Positions 1 to 6,527 of a stretch of DNA of 8,305 nucleotides are shown one piece after another; position 1 is the stretch's first letter, and each line of letters starts with the position of its first letter. The DNA lies in assembly GCA_937895955.1 (NCBI GenBank), contig CALAZI010000083.1, forward strand, positions 1-8,305, in the 5' to 3' direction. The notes under the pieces are model-generated. The model was not told where the DNA came from. It made no database searches and saw only the letters and a list, made by a program, of their open reading frames with translations. The translations under genes and the position numbers were made by a program. This DNA is from an uncultured Alphaproteobacteria bacterium. Its GTDB lineage: Bacteria; Pseudomonadota; Alphaproteobacteria; Caulobacterales; Parvularculaceae.

Positions 1-386
1 GGCGTCGACATGTTGCTTGAAAGAATGCCGTAATAGGTGAAGAGATCGCCGAGCGCGCGGCCTGAATCTTCAAGCGCGAGGATCGTGTTTTCAAATGTCG
101 GCGGTTCGGGATTGTCAGCGATCGCGTCGATCTCCGCGAGATTCATCGCCATGCCGGCTTCGATGCCGGGCTTCAGGACGCCGAGATCCATCTTGTCGAA
201 AGCCGGAACGCCGCCATAGGGCCCCGTCCATTCCGTAAGAAAGACGTTTGATGCGGGGTCGACGTCGACCGACGCAGCCGCCGCGGCGAGATCGGCCTGC
301 GGCCAGCGCGGGCCTTCCGGCGTCGTAGCGCAGGCGGAAAGGGCGATGGCGACGGCGCTCGCCGTCAGATAGTGAATCGGACGCAT
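1..386 (-). CDS. dcp: M3-family peptidyl-dipeptidase lipoprotein, N-terminal part (partial)
   Basis: This is the first 128 residues of a zinc oligopeptidase of the Dcp / oligopeptidase A type (family M3), which cuts dipeptides or short peptides from peptide C-termini. The visible part matches the helical N-terminal region of Dcp. After a signal and short linker it has an N-x-F..EW..PYGGVPAFDK segment, then a GIEAGMAMNLAEIDAIADNP-like helix and the PTFENTILALEDSG motif that typifies M3A enzymes. The HExxH zinc site would lie in the missing C-terminal part. The N-terminus ends in LSAC, a lipobox with Cys19, so the protein is probably anchored in the envelope rather than cytosolic like E. coli OpdA. 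The ATG at 386 is preceded by AGAGGGG five bases upstream, which supports this start. It lies 76 bp downstream of smc on the same strand and could be cotranscribed. Choosing dcp over prlC is an inference from the N-terminus. Confidence 0.82.
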   Translation of the reverse strand, partial: MRPIHYLTASAVAIALSACATTPEGPRWPQADLAAAAASVDVDPASNVFLTEWTGPYGGVPAFDKMDLGVLKPGIEAGMAMNLAEIDAIADNPEPPTFENTILALEDSGRALGDLFTYYGILSSNMST

Positions 387-462
387 GGGAACCCCTCTGC
401 TTTTTTCGGCGGCGATAAGAGCAGCGCCCGGCGATCAACGCCACAAAAATTGCGGTGAGACG

Positions 463-3400
463 TTACTCAGCAGCGGCGAGCTGTTCGGCCTTGTGCAGGT
501 CGACGGAGACGAGCTGCGACACGCCGCGCTCGACCATGGTGACGCCGAAGAGGCGATCCATGCGCGACATGGTGAGCGCATGGTGCGTGATGATGAGGAA
601 GCGCGTCTTGGTTTCCTGCGCCATTTCGTGAAGAAGACGGCAGAAGCGTTCGACGTTCGCATCGTCAAGCGGCGCGTCAACCTCGTCCAGCACACAGACG
701 GGCGCCGGGTTCGCCATGAACACCGCGAAAATGAGCGCGGTTGCGGTCAGCGCCTGTTCGCCGCCCGACATCAGCGACATCGAGGCGAGTTTCTTGCCCG
801 GCGGAGATGCGTAGATTTCAAGGCCGGCTTCAAGCACGTCTTCGGAATCGATCAGGCGCAGTTCCGCCTGGCCGCCGTTGAACAGGCGCGTGAAGAGCGA
901 GGAGAAATTGCGATTGACGGTTTCAAAGGCCGCATTCAACCGCTCGCGCGCTTCGCGGTTCAAACTGCCGATCGCCGCGCGCAGTTTCCGGATCGCGCCT
1001 TCGCAATCTTCGCGCTCGGTCGTCAGCTCTTCAAGCCGCGCCGACACCTCGCGCATTTCCTCATCGGCGCGCAGATTGACGCCGCCGAGATTTTCGCGCT
1101 CTCGCTTGTAGCGTTCGAGTCTCGCGTCGATGTCGGCGCGCGCCGGCAGCTCGGCGCCGTCCTTGAACTCGGCTATTTCGGGAAGCTCTTCCGGCGTCGC
1201 GTTGCAGGTCTCATGCGCGATGAGGGTCGCTTCCTCGACGCGCTGGATCGCCGCTTCCGATTGCGCTTCCAGGCGCGCGCGCTGCTCGCGCGCTTCCGAC
1301 GCCGCCGCATCGGCGATTTTCGCCGCGCGATCGGTTTCCTGCGCATGCGCGACGGCGAGCGCCAGCGCGTCGCCGGCGGCGCTGCGCGTTTTTTCCGCTT
1401 CGGCGATGTCGTCGAGCAAGGCGCCGCGCTTTTCCTCGATCTGCGAGGGAAGGGCGAGCGCCGACTCGTTGGCGGCGTTCGCCGCGGCGAGACGGTCGTC
1501 GATTTCGGTCAGTCGCGTCGCGGCGGTTTGGCTGCGCGTCGACCAGACGCTGCGCTCGCGCGCGATCTCGTCAATGCGCCGACCGCGCATTTCCGATTCG
1601 CGCGCCAGATCGTTATGCGCCGCGCGCGCTTCGGTCGCTTCGGCGCGCGCCTTGGCTGAGGCTTCACGCGCCGCGCCGACGCCGTCGGCGATGATTGAGG
1701 CGTCGGGCAGGCGTGATTTTTCTTCACGCGCCGCGGTCAATTCGGCGTTTGTTTCGCTTCGGTCGGCGTCGGCGACGGACATCGCTTCGGCGATGGAGGC
1801 GAGGCGCGTCGTCGCGCGTTCATGTTCGCGTTCAAGATCGGCCTGTCTTGCGCGCGCCGCATCAAGCGCGCGCCGCGCCTCGATAAAGAGCGCGCGGGCG
1901 TCGCGCTCAAAGCTCTGGCGTTCGGCGAAGGACGCTTCCGCTTCAATGTGCGTTTCGGCGGCGGCGGCGGCGCGCTCTTCCGCGACGGCGAGGTCTTTCT
2001 CGAGCTGGTGAAGACGGTTGCGCTGCTCAAGTCGGATTGCGGCGGCGGTTTTCGCCTCGGCGCGCGCGACGAACCCGTCCCAGCGCCAGAGATCGCCCTT
2101 GCGCGAGACGAGACGCTGGCCGGGCGTCAGCGCAGCGGCGAGATGCGCGCCCTGACCGTCGTCAACGACGCCGACCATGGCGAGGCGAAGCGCCAGCGCC
2201 GGCGGCGCCGCGACGTAACGCGACAAGGGCGCAACGCCCATCGGCAGGTCCGCGGCGTGCGCGGCGCCTGCGCGTCCGCTCCAGAAAACCGGCGCGTCAG
2301 AATCGAGCGCCGCGAAAAGATCGTCGCCGAGCGCTGCGGCGAGGGCGTTTTCATAGCCGGGTTCGACATCGACCGACTGAATGAGCGCCGGCCAGTCGCC
2401 GTCCGCCTGACCGGCGAGGACGCGGCGCAGCGCTTCGACTTCGGCGCGGATTTCAGAAAGCCTTTGCTCCGCTTTCTGGCGCGGCGCGCGGGCCGCCTGC
2501 TCGCGCTCCTCTGCTGCGGCGCGTTCTTCTTCCGCGCGATGGAAAGCGGCCTCCGCCGCGCGCGCGGCTTCTTCCGCCGCGACGAAACGCGATGTCGCCG
2601 CTTCGAGCGCCTCGGCCTGTTCCGGCGTCGGCTCGATGCGCGCTTTTTCCTCGGTCAACTGGTCGATCTGCGCGCTGGCGCGCTGGATGCGGCGTTCAAG
2701 CGTTTCGATCGACATGGCGATTGAGCGCCGACGGGCGTCGATTTCAGCGGCTTCCGCGCTTTTTTCCTCAAAAACCTGCTCGGCGGCGCGCACCGCGTCA
2801 TTGGCGGCGTCAAGTCTCGCCTTCGCCTTTGCGATGCGGTCCGTTTCCGCCGCTTCGCGTTGCTTGAGGCCGTCTTCTTCGCGATTGAGCGTGTCGACGG
2901 CGTCGTCCGCGTCGCGCTTCAGGGTTTTCTCGCGGTCGACATCGCTCGAAAGCTGGTGGATTTCAGCGGCGAGGCGGCGAATTTCCGCTTGTGCGCGCTC
3001 GGCCTCGTCGTCGAGATTTTCCCGCGCGACCGTCAGACGGTGAAGCGCCGCGGCGGCTTTCGCCTCATCGAGACGCAAGGGATCGAGCGCTTCATGCGCT
3101 TCGGTCTGCGCCGTTGATGCGTTTGCGGCGATGCGCGCCGTCTCTTCGATCAGCGCGGAAATTTCTTTCAGGTTTTCGCCGGCGGCGTCGCGCGCATCGA
3201 CAGCTTCCTTCCAGCGCATATAAGCGGCGGCGGCTTCGGCGCGGCGAATGTCGCCTGAAAGGTTGCGATAGCGCGTCGCCTGGCGCGCCTGGCGGGCGAG
3301 GGCGACTTTCTGGTTCTCAAGCTCGCCGATGACGTCTTCAAGCCGCGACAGGTTCTGCTCCGCCGCGCGCAAGCGAAGCTCCGCCTCGTGCCGGCGCGAA

Positions 3401-3930
3401 TGAAGGCCGGTGATGCCGGCCGCTTCTTCAAGCAGGCGCCGGCGGTTCTGCGGCTTGGCGCTGATCAATTCGGCGATCTGGCCCTGCCGGACGAGCGAGG
3501 GCGAGTTCGCGCCGGTCGAGGCGTCGGCGAAAAGAAGCTGCACGTCTTTGGCGCGCACTTCCTTCGAGTTAATGCGGTAGATCGATTGCGTGCCTTCATC
3601 CTTGTGCAGGATGCGGCGTGAGATTTCGAGCGTGTCGGAGTCGTTATACTCAGCCGGCGCCGAGCGATCGGAATTGTCGAGCGTCAGGATGACTTCGGCC
3701 CAGTTGCGCGCAGGCCGCATCGACGTGCCGGCGAAGATGACATCGCCCATGCCGTCGCCTCGGAGCGCCTTGGCGGACGTCGCGCCCATCACCCAGCGCA
3801 AGGCTTCAAGAAGGTTCGACTTGCCGCAGCCGTTCGGACCGACGACGCCGGTAAGGCCGTCGCGGATTTCAAGATCCGTCGGTTCGACGAACGACTTGAA
3901 GCCGACAAGGCGAAGGTTCGTAAATCTCAC
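463..3930 (-). CDS. smc: Chromosome segregation/condensation ATPase SMC
   Basis: Structural maintenance of chromosomes protein, the ATPase of the bacterial condensin (with ScpA and ScpB), which organises and segregates the nucleoid. From the GTG at 3930 it has 1155 residues, normal for the family. Visible in order: N-terminal FTNLRLVGFKSF strand; Walker A GPNGCGKS at 31-38; Q-loop region around 148 followed by LLEEAAGITGLH; a long Ala/Glu/Arg-rich coiled coil to about 500; hinge about 505-625 containing GDLWRWDGF; the returning coil to about 1000; ABC signature MSGGEQAL near 1055; Walker B VCVLDEVDAP near 1082; and the IITHH switch histidine. An in-frame GTG at 3966 would add 12 residues, but SMC proteins normally begin MxFxxLxLxGFKSF, and GGGACG sits upstream of 3930, so I chose 3930. 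The wording around the Q-loop and signature is alphaproteobacterial. The gene follows the DsbA-like gene by 168 bp. Confidence 0.97.
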   Translation of the reverse strand: MRFTNLRLVGFKSFVEPTDLEIRDGLTGVVGPNGCGKSNLLEALRWVMGATSAKALRGDGMGDVIFAGTSMRPARNWAEVILTLDNSDRSAPAEYNDSDTLEISRRILHKDEGTQSIYRINSKEVRAKDVQLLFADASTGANSPSLVRQGQIAELISAKPQNRRRLLEEAAGITGLHSRRHEAELRLRAAEQNLSRLEDVIGELENQKVALARQARQATRYRNLSGDIRRAEAAAAYMRWKEAVDARDAAGENLKEISALIEETARIAANASTAQTEAHEALDPLRLDEAKAAAALHRLTVARENLDDEAERAQAEIRRLAAEIHQLSSDVDREKTLKRDADDAVDTLNREEDGLKQREAAETDRIAKAKARLDAANDAVRAAEQVFEEKSAEAAEIDARRRSIAMSIETLERRIQRASAQIDQLTEEKARIEPTPEQAEALEAATSRFVAAEEAARAAEAAFHRAEEERAAAEEREQAARAPRQKAEQRLSEIRAEVEALRRVLAGQADGDWPALIQSVDVEPGYENALAAALGDDLFAALDSDAPVFWSGRAGAAHAADLPMGVAPLSRYVAAPPALALRLAMVGVVDDGQGAHLAAALTPGQRLVSRKGDLWRWDGFVARAEAKTAAAIRLEQRNRLHQLEKDLAVAEERAAAAAETHIEAEASFAERQSFERDARALFIEARRALDAARARQADLEREHERATTRLASIAEAMSVADADRSETNAELTAAREEKSRLPDASIIADGVGAAREASAKARAEATEARAAHNDLARESEMRGRRIDEIARERSVWSTRSQTAATRLTEIDDRLAAANAANESALALPSQIEEKRGALLDDIAEAEKTRSAAGDALALAVAHAQETDRAAKIADAAASEAREQRARLEAQSEAAIQRVEEATLIAHETCNATPEELPEIAEFKDGAELPARADIDARLERYKRERENLGGVNLRADEEMREVSARLEELTTEREDCEGAIRKLRAAIGSLNREARERLNAAFETVNRNFSSLFTRLFNGGQAELRLIDSEDVLEAGLEIYASPPGKKLASMSLMSGGEQALTATALIFAVFMANPAPVCVLDEVDAPLDDANVERFCRLLHEMAQETKTRFLIITHHALTMSRMDRLFGVTMVERGVSQLVSVDLHKAEQLAAAE

Positions 3931-4098
3931 AGCAAACGTCCCGACGACCAACGCGGCGGCGCGCACAGGCGCGCCGACGCAACTCCAATCAAAACACCGA
4001 GCGCCGATTCTCCCGCCCGGGCAATTTTGGGAAGCCCCCTGTGGAGAAATGACCGACCTGAAACCGCCGCTGAATTACGCAACAAACTCAATTCCTTG

Positions 4099-4758
4099 TC
4101 AGGCGCCGGCTTTTTCAACGGCGGCGGCGACCAATTGCTCGAATTCTTCCTTGGATTTGTAGCTCATTTTCTCGCCGTCAAGGATGAATTGCGGCGTGCC
4201 GGAAATATCGTATTTCTCCATGCCGCCCTTGGCGTTGGCGTTGACGATGTCGGCGAGCTCCTTGCGCTCAAGGCAGGCCTCGAGGGCGGCTTCGTCCATG
4301 CCGGCCTGGCCGACGATCTTCACCAGCTCATCGCGCGGATTATCCTTGATCCAGTTGCGCTGGCCGCGGAAGAGCGCGTCGGTGATGAGGAAGTACGCTT
4401 CGGGGCCTGACTTTTCCGCCGCGCAGCGCGCCAGAACCGATCCGACGATCGAGTAATTCGCCGGCGCCGTCGGAAACTCGCGGAAGATCAGCTTCACCTT
4501 GCCGGTGTCGATATATTTCGACTTGATGTCCGGCATCACCTGTTCGTTGAAAGTCGCGCAATGCGGGCAGGTGACGGAGGCGTATTCAATAAGCGTCACC
4601 GGCGCGTTCGGATCGCCGAGCACCATGTCGGTGTCGAGGATGTCCGCCTTTTTCCCGGCCAGCGCAGCTGTTCCCGCACCGTTCGAAGACTCGGACGAAG
4701 CGTTGCCGCAGGCGGCGACGAGAAAGGGAAGGGCGATAAGGGCGGCGCGAAATTTCAT
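4099..4758 (-). CDS. DsbA-family thiol:disulfide oxidoreductase lipoprotein
   Basis: Periplasmic thioredoxin-fold protein of the DsbA / Thioredoxin_4 group, expected to form or shuffle disulfides in exported proteins. The N-terminus is a lipoprotein signal with lipobox VAAC (Cys17), followed by a Ser/Gly/Ala-rich linker to about residue 35. The fold begins with DMVLGDPNAPVTLIEYAS, runs into the active site CPHC at 64-67 and has the cis-proline in GTPQFI at Pro189. The CPHC dipeptide is that of E. coli DsbA. Two extra cysteines, Cys112 and Cys162, could form a structural disulfide in the inserted helical domain. At 219 residues it is normal length. The ATG at 4758 has GAGAGG about eight bases upstream. 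The gene sits between dciA and smc, an arrangement I recall as conserved in Alphaproteobacteria. Whether it acts as oxidase or isomerase cannot be told from sequence, so no gene symbol is given. Confidence 0.92.
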   Translation of the reverse strand: MKFRAALIALPFLVAACGNASSESSNGAGTAALAGKKADILDTDMVLGDPNAPVTLIEYASVTCPHCATFNEQVMPDIKSKYIDTGKVKLIFREFPTAPANYSIVGSVLARCAAEKSGPEAYFLITDALFRGQRNWIKDNPRDELVKIVGQAGMDEAALEACLERKELADIVNANAKGGMEKYDISGTPQFILDGEKMSYKSKEEFEQLVAAAVEKAGA

Positions 4759-4800
4759 GGCAGAACCTCTCAGGGACCGACTTCGGGTCGATGGGCCGAC

Positions 4801-4818
4801 GCCGCCCGCCGGGGCGGC
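4801..4818. repeat. Perfect short inverted repeat upstream of the DsbA-like gene
   Basis: GCCGCCC and GGGCGGC (seven pairs) flank the four-base loop GCCG. It lies 42 bp upstream of the DsbA-like ATG, so it would fall in that gene's 5' leader if transcription starts near 4820. There is no T-run on either side, so it does not look like an intrinsic terminator. It could be a leader hairpin or a chance palindrome in GC-rich DNA. Confidence 0.4.
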
Positions 4819-4826
4819 TCTCGGCC

Positions 4827-4857
4827 TTTAGATCGCAGACCGCCCAGGCGGTTACAA
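4827..4857 (-). promoter_or_regulatory. Candidate promoter of the DsbA-like gene with an operator-like palindrome
   Basis: Reading leftward, TTGTAA (4857-4852, four of six matches to the sigma-70 -35 box) is followed after 19 bases by TCTAAA (4832-4827, four of six matches to the -10 box). Inside the spacer, touching the -35 box, lies the perfect palindrome ACCGCC-CA-GGCGGT (4839-4852). The arrangement would suit a repressor site. The spacing is longer than ideal and the boxes are weak, so this is only a candidate. The region 4759-4931 between the DsbA-like gene and dciA holds no other gene that I can see. Confidence 0.3.
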
Positions 4858-4910
4858 GATCGGCGACGACGCTCGCCGGTTCGTGACGTCCGGGGCGACA
4901 ATTTTACGGG

Positions 4911-4947
4911 GTTTCGCGCCTGCGGCGCGGATCAGCCGCGGCGAAAC
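4911..4947 (-). terminator. Imperfect hairpin spanning the dciA stop codon, possible weak terminator
   Basis: GTTTCGC (4911-4917) pairs with GCGAAAC (4941-4947), and the stem continues with CGCGG (4926-4930) pairing with CCGCG (4936-4940) around the loop ATCAG. Eight unpaired bases lie on one side. The dciA stop codon lies in the loop. Leftward of the hairpin comes CCCGTAAAATTGT, AT-richer than its surroundings but without a true U-tract. It may attenuate read-through from dciA towards the DsbA-like gene; an intrinsic terminator is not proven. Confidence 0.25.
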
Positions 4948-5357
4948 CGCGAAAGTCCGCCGCCGGGGCGATTCGGGCCGGTCGCGGACGGGCCGGCGCT
5001 CTGGACGATGGCGATCCGGGCGATGGCGTCAGGCCCGAAATAGGCGTTGAGCCGCCGGCGCAGCGTTTCCGACGCGAATTCGACCGAAACCGCCGCCGCG
5101 CCATGGGGAACGACGACTTCAAGCGTTCGCCCTTCGCGCCCGCCGGTCATCCGTCCCGGACGGCACAGGCGGGAAAGCTCGGGCCCTGCGAGTTCGGGCC
5201 AGCGGGCGATGAGCCCAGGATCGACATAGCGCGTCTTGCGGGCGAGATCCTCGACGACCCCGGCCGAGAAGCGCGCCAGAGAAGGCGCGGACTGCCGGGC
5301 GGGCCGCGTCGCGGGGGCGGGACCGAGATCGCGCAGGAAGGGGCGGGGGGATTTCAT
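4932..5357 (-). CDS. dciA: DUF721 / DciA-family protein, probable replicative helicase loader
   Basis: A 141-residue protein of the DUF721 family. Members named DciA recruit or load the DnaB replicative helicase in bacteria that lack DnaC or DnaI. The family core is visible at about residues 30-120: a GLIARWPELAGPELSRLCRPGR-like helix-turn segment, the strand LEVVVPHGAAAVSVEF, and LRRRLNAYFGPDAIARIAIV, which together form the KH-like fold. The N-terminus is basic and proline-rich (MKSPRPFLRD), and the C-terminus is a short Gly/Pro/Arg tail. An in-frame ATG at 5375 would add six residues, but I preferred 5357 because MKSPRP resembles family N-termini and 5375 leaves only 12 bp to the divergent mutY. 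Neither start has a clear Shine-Dalgarno sequence. The family assignment is firm; helicase loading in this organism is inferred from the family. Confidence 0.82.
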   Translation of the reverse strand: MKSPRPFLRDLGPAPATRPARQSAPSLARFSAGVVEDLARKTRYVDPGLIARWPELAGPELSRLCRPGRMTGGREGRTLEVVVPHGAAAVSVEFASETLRRRLNAYFGPDAIARIAIVQSAGPSATGPNRPGGGLSRFRRG

Positions 5358-5372
5358 CGCCGCGGAGCCTAG

Positions 5373-5378
5373 CATAAT
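5373..5378 (+). promoter_or_regulatory. Candidate -10 box of mutY, implying a leaderless transcript
   Basis: CATAAT differs from the consensus TATAAT by one base and ends nine bases before the mutY ATG at 5388. Transcription would then start about 5385, at or just before the start codon. That fits the absence of any Shine-Dalgarno sequence upstream of mutY; the next codon upstream of this box in frame is a stop (TAG, 5370-5372). The possible -35 ATTTCA at 5351-5356, 16 bp away, is poor. The opposing dciA promoter must overlap this same short stretch. Confidence 0.35.
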
Positions 5379-5387
5379 CGCTACGGA

Positions 5388-6527
5388 ATGTCCGCGATCT
5401 CGAAGGCGCTGTTGAAATGGTATGACGCGAATGCGCGCGTTCTGCCGTGGCGCGTCGGGCCTGCGGAACGCAAGGCGGGCGCAAGGCCCGATCCCTATCG
5501 CGTCTGGCTTTCGGAAATCATGCTGCAGCAGACGACGGTCGCGACGGTGCGCCCGCGTTATCAGGACTTTCTGAAACGCTGGCCGACAGTGAAAAAAATG
5601 GCGGCCGCGCCGCTCGACGATATCTTAAGCGAATGGGCGGGGCTCGGCTATTACGCAAGGGCGCGCAATCTCTGGAAATGCGCGCGCGAAATTGCCGCGC
5701 GCGGCGAGTTTCCGGATACGGAGGAAGCGCTTCGCGACTTGCCGGGCGTCGGCGCCTATACCGCGGCGGCGATCGCCGCGATCGCTTTCGACAAACCTTC
5801 CGTCGTTGTCGACGGCAATGTCGAGCGCGTCGCCGCGCGATTGTTCGCTGTTGAAACGCCGCTGCCGAAAGCGAAAGCGGAACTGAAAGAGGCGATCGGA
5901 TCGGTCTGGCCGAAAAAACGGTCCGGTGATTTCGCGCAAGGCCTGATGGATCTCGGCGCGGCCGTCTGCACGCCGCGGGGTCCGAAATGCCTTTTATGTC
6001 CGCTCGCCGCGCAATGCGTCGCGCGCGCGAAAGGCGTCGCTGAAGACCTGCCGCGAAAAGCGATAAAGACCGAAAAGCCGACGCGCCGCGGCGTCGCCTA
6101 TGCGCTGTTCAATCATAAGGGCGAAATGCTGTTCGAGCGCCGTCCGGAAAAGGGATTGCTCGGCGGCATGCTCGGCCTGCCCGGGAGCGAGTGGGTGTTC
6201 GCGCCCCCTTTGTCCACTGCGCGGACATCTCCCCCGCTCGCGCGCGGGAGAAAAAAAGCGGTCGCCGGGCTTCCTCCCCCGTTCACGGGGGATGTGTCGC
6301 CGCAGGCGACGGAGGGCGCGCGTGTCGCCAACGTCCAATGGCGCCATTCGGGAACCGTCACGCACACCTTCACGCATTTTCATCTTGAGCTTGACGTGAT
6401 GACGGCGCCGGCGCCGAAAGGGTTTCGCAAGACCGCCGATCAGCAATGGATTGCGCCCGCCGAAGCGCGGTTGCCGACCGTAATGAAAAAGGCGGCCGTG
6501 CTGGCCGATGCGACGCGCTCAAGTTGA
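5388..6527 (+). CDS. mutY: Adenine DNA glycosylase MutY with an embedded repeat-derived segment
   Basis: Base-excision repair enzyme that removes adenine mispaired with 8-oxoguanine. All landmarks of the catalytic half are present: catalytic Glu43 in SEIMLQQTT, GLGYYARARNL, helix-hairpin-helix LPGVGAYTAAAI around 117-128, catalytic Asp142 in VVVDGNVERV, and the [4Fe-4S] ligands Cys194, Cys201, Cys204 and Cys210 in the C-x6-C-x2-C-x5-C pattern. The C-terminal NUDIX-like 8-oxoG-recognition domain starts around 230 and carries FTH (328-330), equivalent to the F-S-H motif of Geobacillus MutY. Between PGSEW and WRHSGTVTH this domain carries a Pro/Arg/Ala-rich segment of about 40 residues (272-311), encoded by a palindromic repeat and longer than the usual linker there. 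The frame stays open, so the enzyme is probably functional. The ATG at 5388 is the only sensible start and has no Shine-Dalgarno sequence; it is divergent from dciA. Confidence 0.96.
   Translation: MSAISKALLKWYDANARVLPWRVGPAERKAGARPDPYRVWLSEIMLQQTTVATVRPRYQDFLKRWPTVKKMAAAPLDDILSEWAGLGYYARARNLWKCAREIAARGEFPDTEEALRDLPGVGAYTAAAIAAIAFDKPSVVVDGNVERVAARLFAVETPLPKAKAELKEAIGSVWPKKRSGDFAQGLMDLGAAVCTPRGPKCLLCPLAAQCVARAKGVAEDLPRKAIKTEKPTRRGVAYALFNHKGEMLFERRPEKGLLGGMLGLPGSEWVFAPPLSTARTSPPLARGRKKAVAGLPPPFTGDVSPQATEGARVANVQWRHSGTVTHTFTHFHLELDVMTAPAPKGFRKTADQQWIAPAEARLPTVMKKAAVLADATRSS
6201..6319 (+). repeat. In-frame palindromic repeat element inside mutY
   Basis: A GC-rich block with complementary ends, GCGCCC (6201-6206) and GGGCGC (6314-6319), enclosing four hairpins. 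These are TGTCC/GGACA (6211-6227), TCTCCC/GGGAGA (6228-6251), TCCCCCG-TTCA-CGGGGGA (6275-6292) and GTCGCC-GCA-GGCGAC (6296-6310). A run of seven A's after a G and A separates the second and third. The folded form would be cloverleaf-like. The block is read in frame as residues 272-311 of MutY, rich in Pro, Arg, Ala and Gly and unlike the surrounding protein. From memory, similar CTCCCCCGTTCACGGGGGA-type hairpin units recur between genes in alphaproteobacterial genomes, and Rickettsia palindromic elements show that such repeats can enter genes in frame. No second copy is visible in this window. Exact edges are set by the outer complementarity; no clean target duplication is seen. Confidence 0.7.

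Noticed and set aside
385..1659. 424-codon open frame on the + strand
   Set aside because: It lies antisense to the conserved C-terminal half of smc, begins inside the M3 peptidase start region, is rich in Arg/Ala/Phe and shows no recognisable motif. It is a mirror-frame effect of GC-rich codon bias.
1130..2011. 293-codon Ser/Ala/Arg-rich frame on the + strand
   Set aside because: This is another antisense frame over the smc coiled coil; its low-complexity composition mirrors the coiled-coil codons.
1822..2724. 300-codon open frame on the + strand
   Set aside because: It is antisense to the smc hinge and coiled coil, with Arg-rich, motif-free translation and no ribosome site. Long antisense frames are expected opposite Ala/Glu/Arg-rich coiled-coil genes.
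3931..4098. Possible small gene or promoter between the DsbA-like gene and smc
   Set aside because: The only frames here run across smc or the DsbA-like gene in the wrong register. A GANTC site near 3998 could matter for CcrM methylation, but single sites occur by chance, and no clear promoter boxes were found.
6228..6310. CRISPR-like repeat array
   Set aside because: The hairpins differ from each other in sequence and spacing, and there are no repeated units or spacers.
6201..6319. tRNA gene or intrinsic terminator inside mutY
   Set aside because: The fold is cloverleaf-like, but it has no anticodon arm, T-loop or CCA-type features, and no T-run follows the hairpins. A translated repeat element fits better.
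5994..6446. 150-codon frame on the - strand inside mutY
   Set aside because: It is opposite the clear mutY reading frame and covers the palindromic element. No start signal or family motif is seen.
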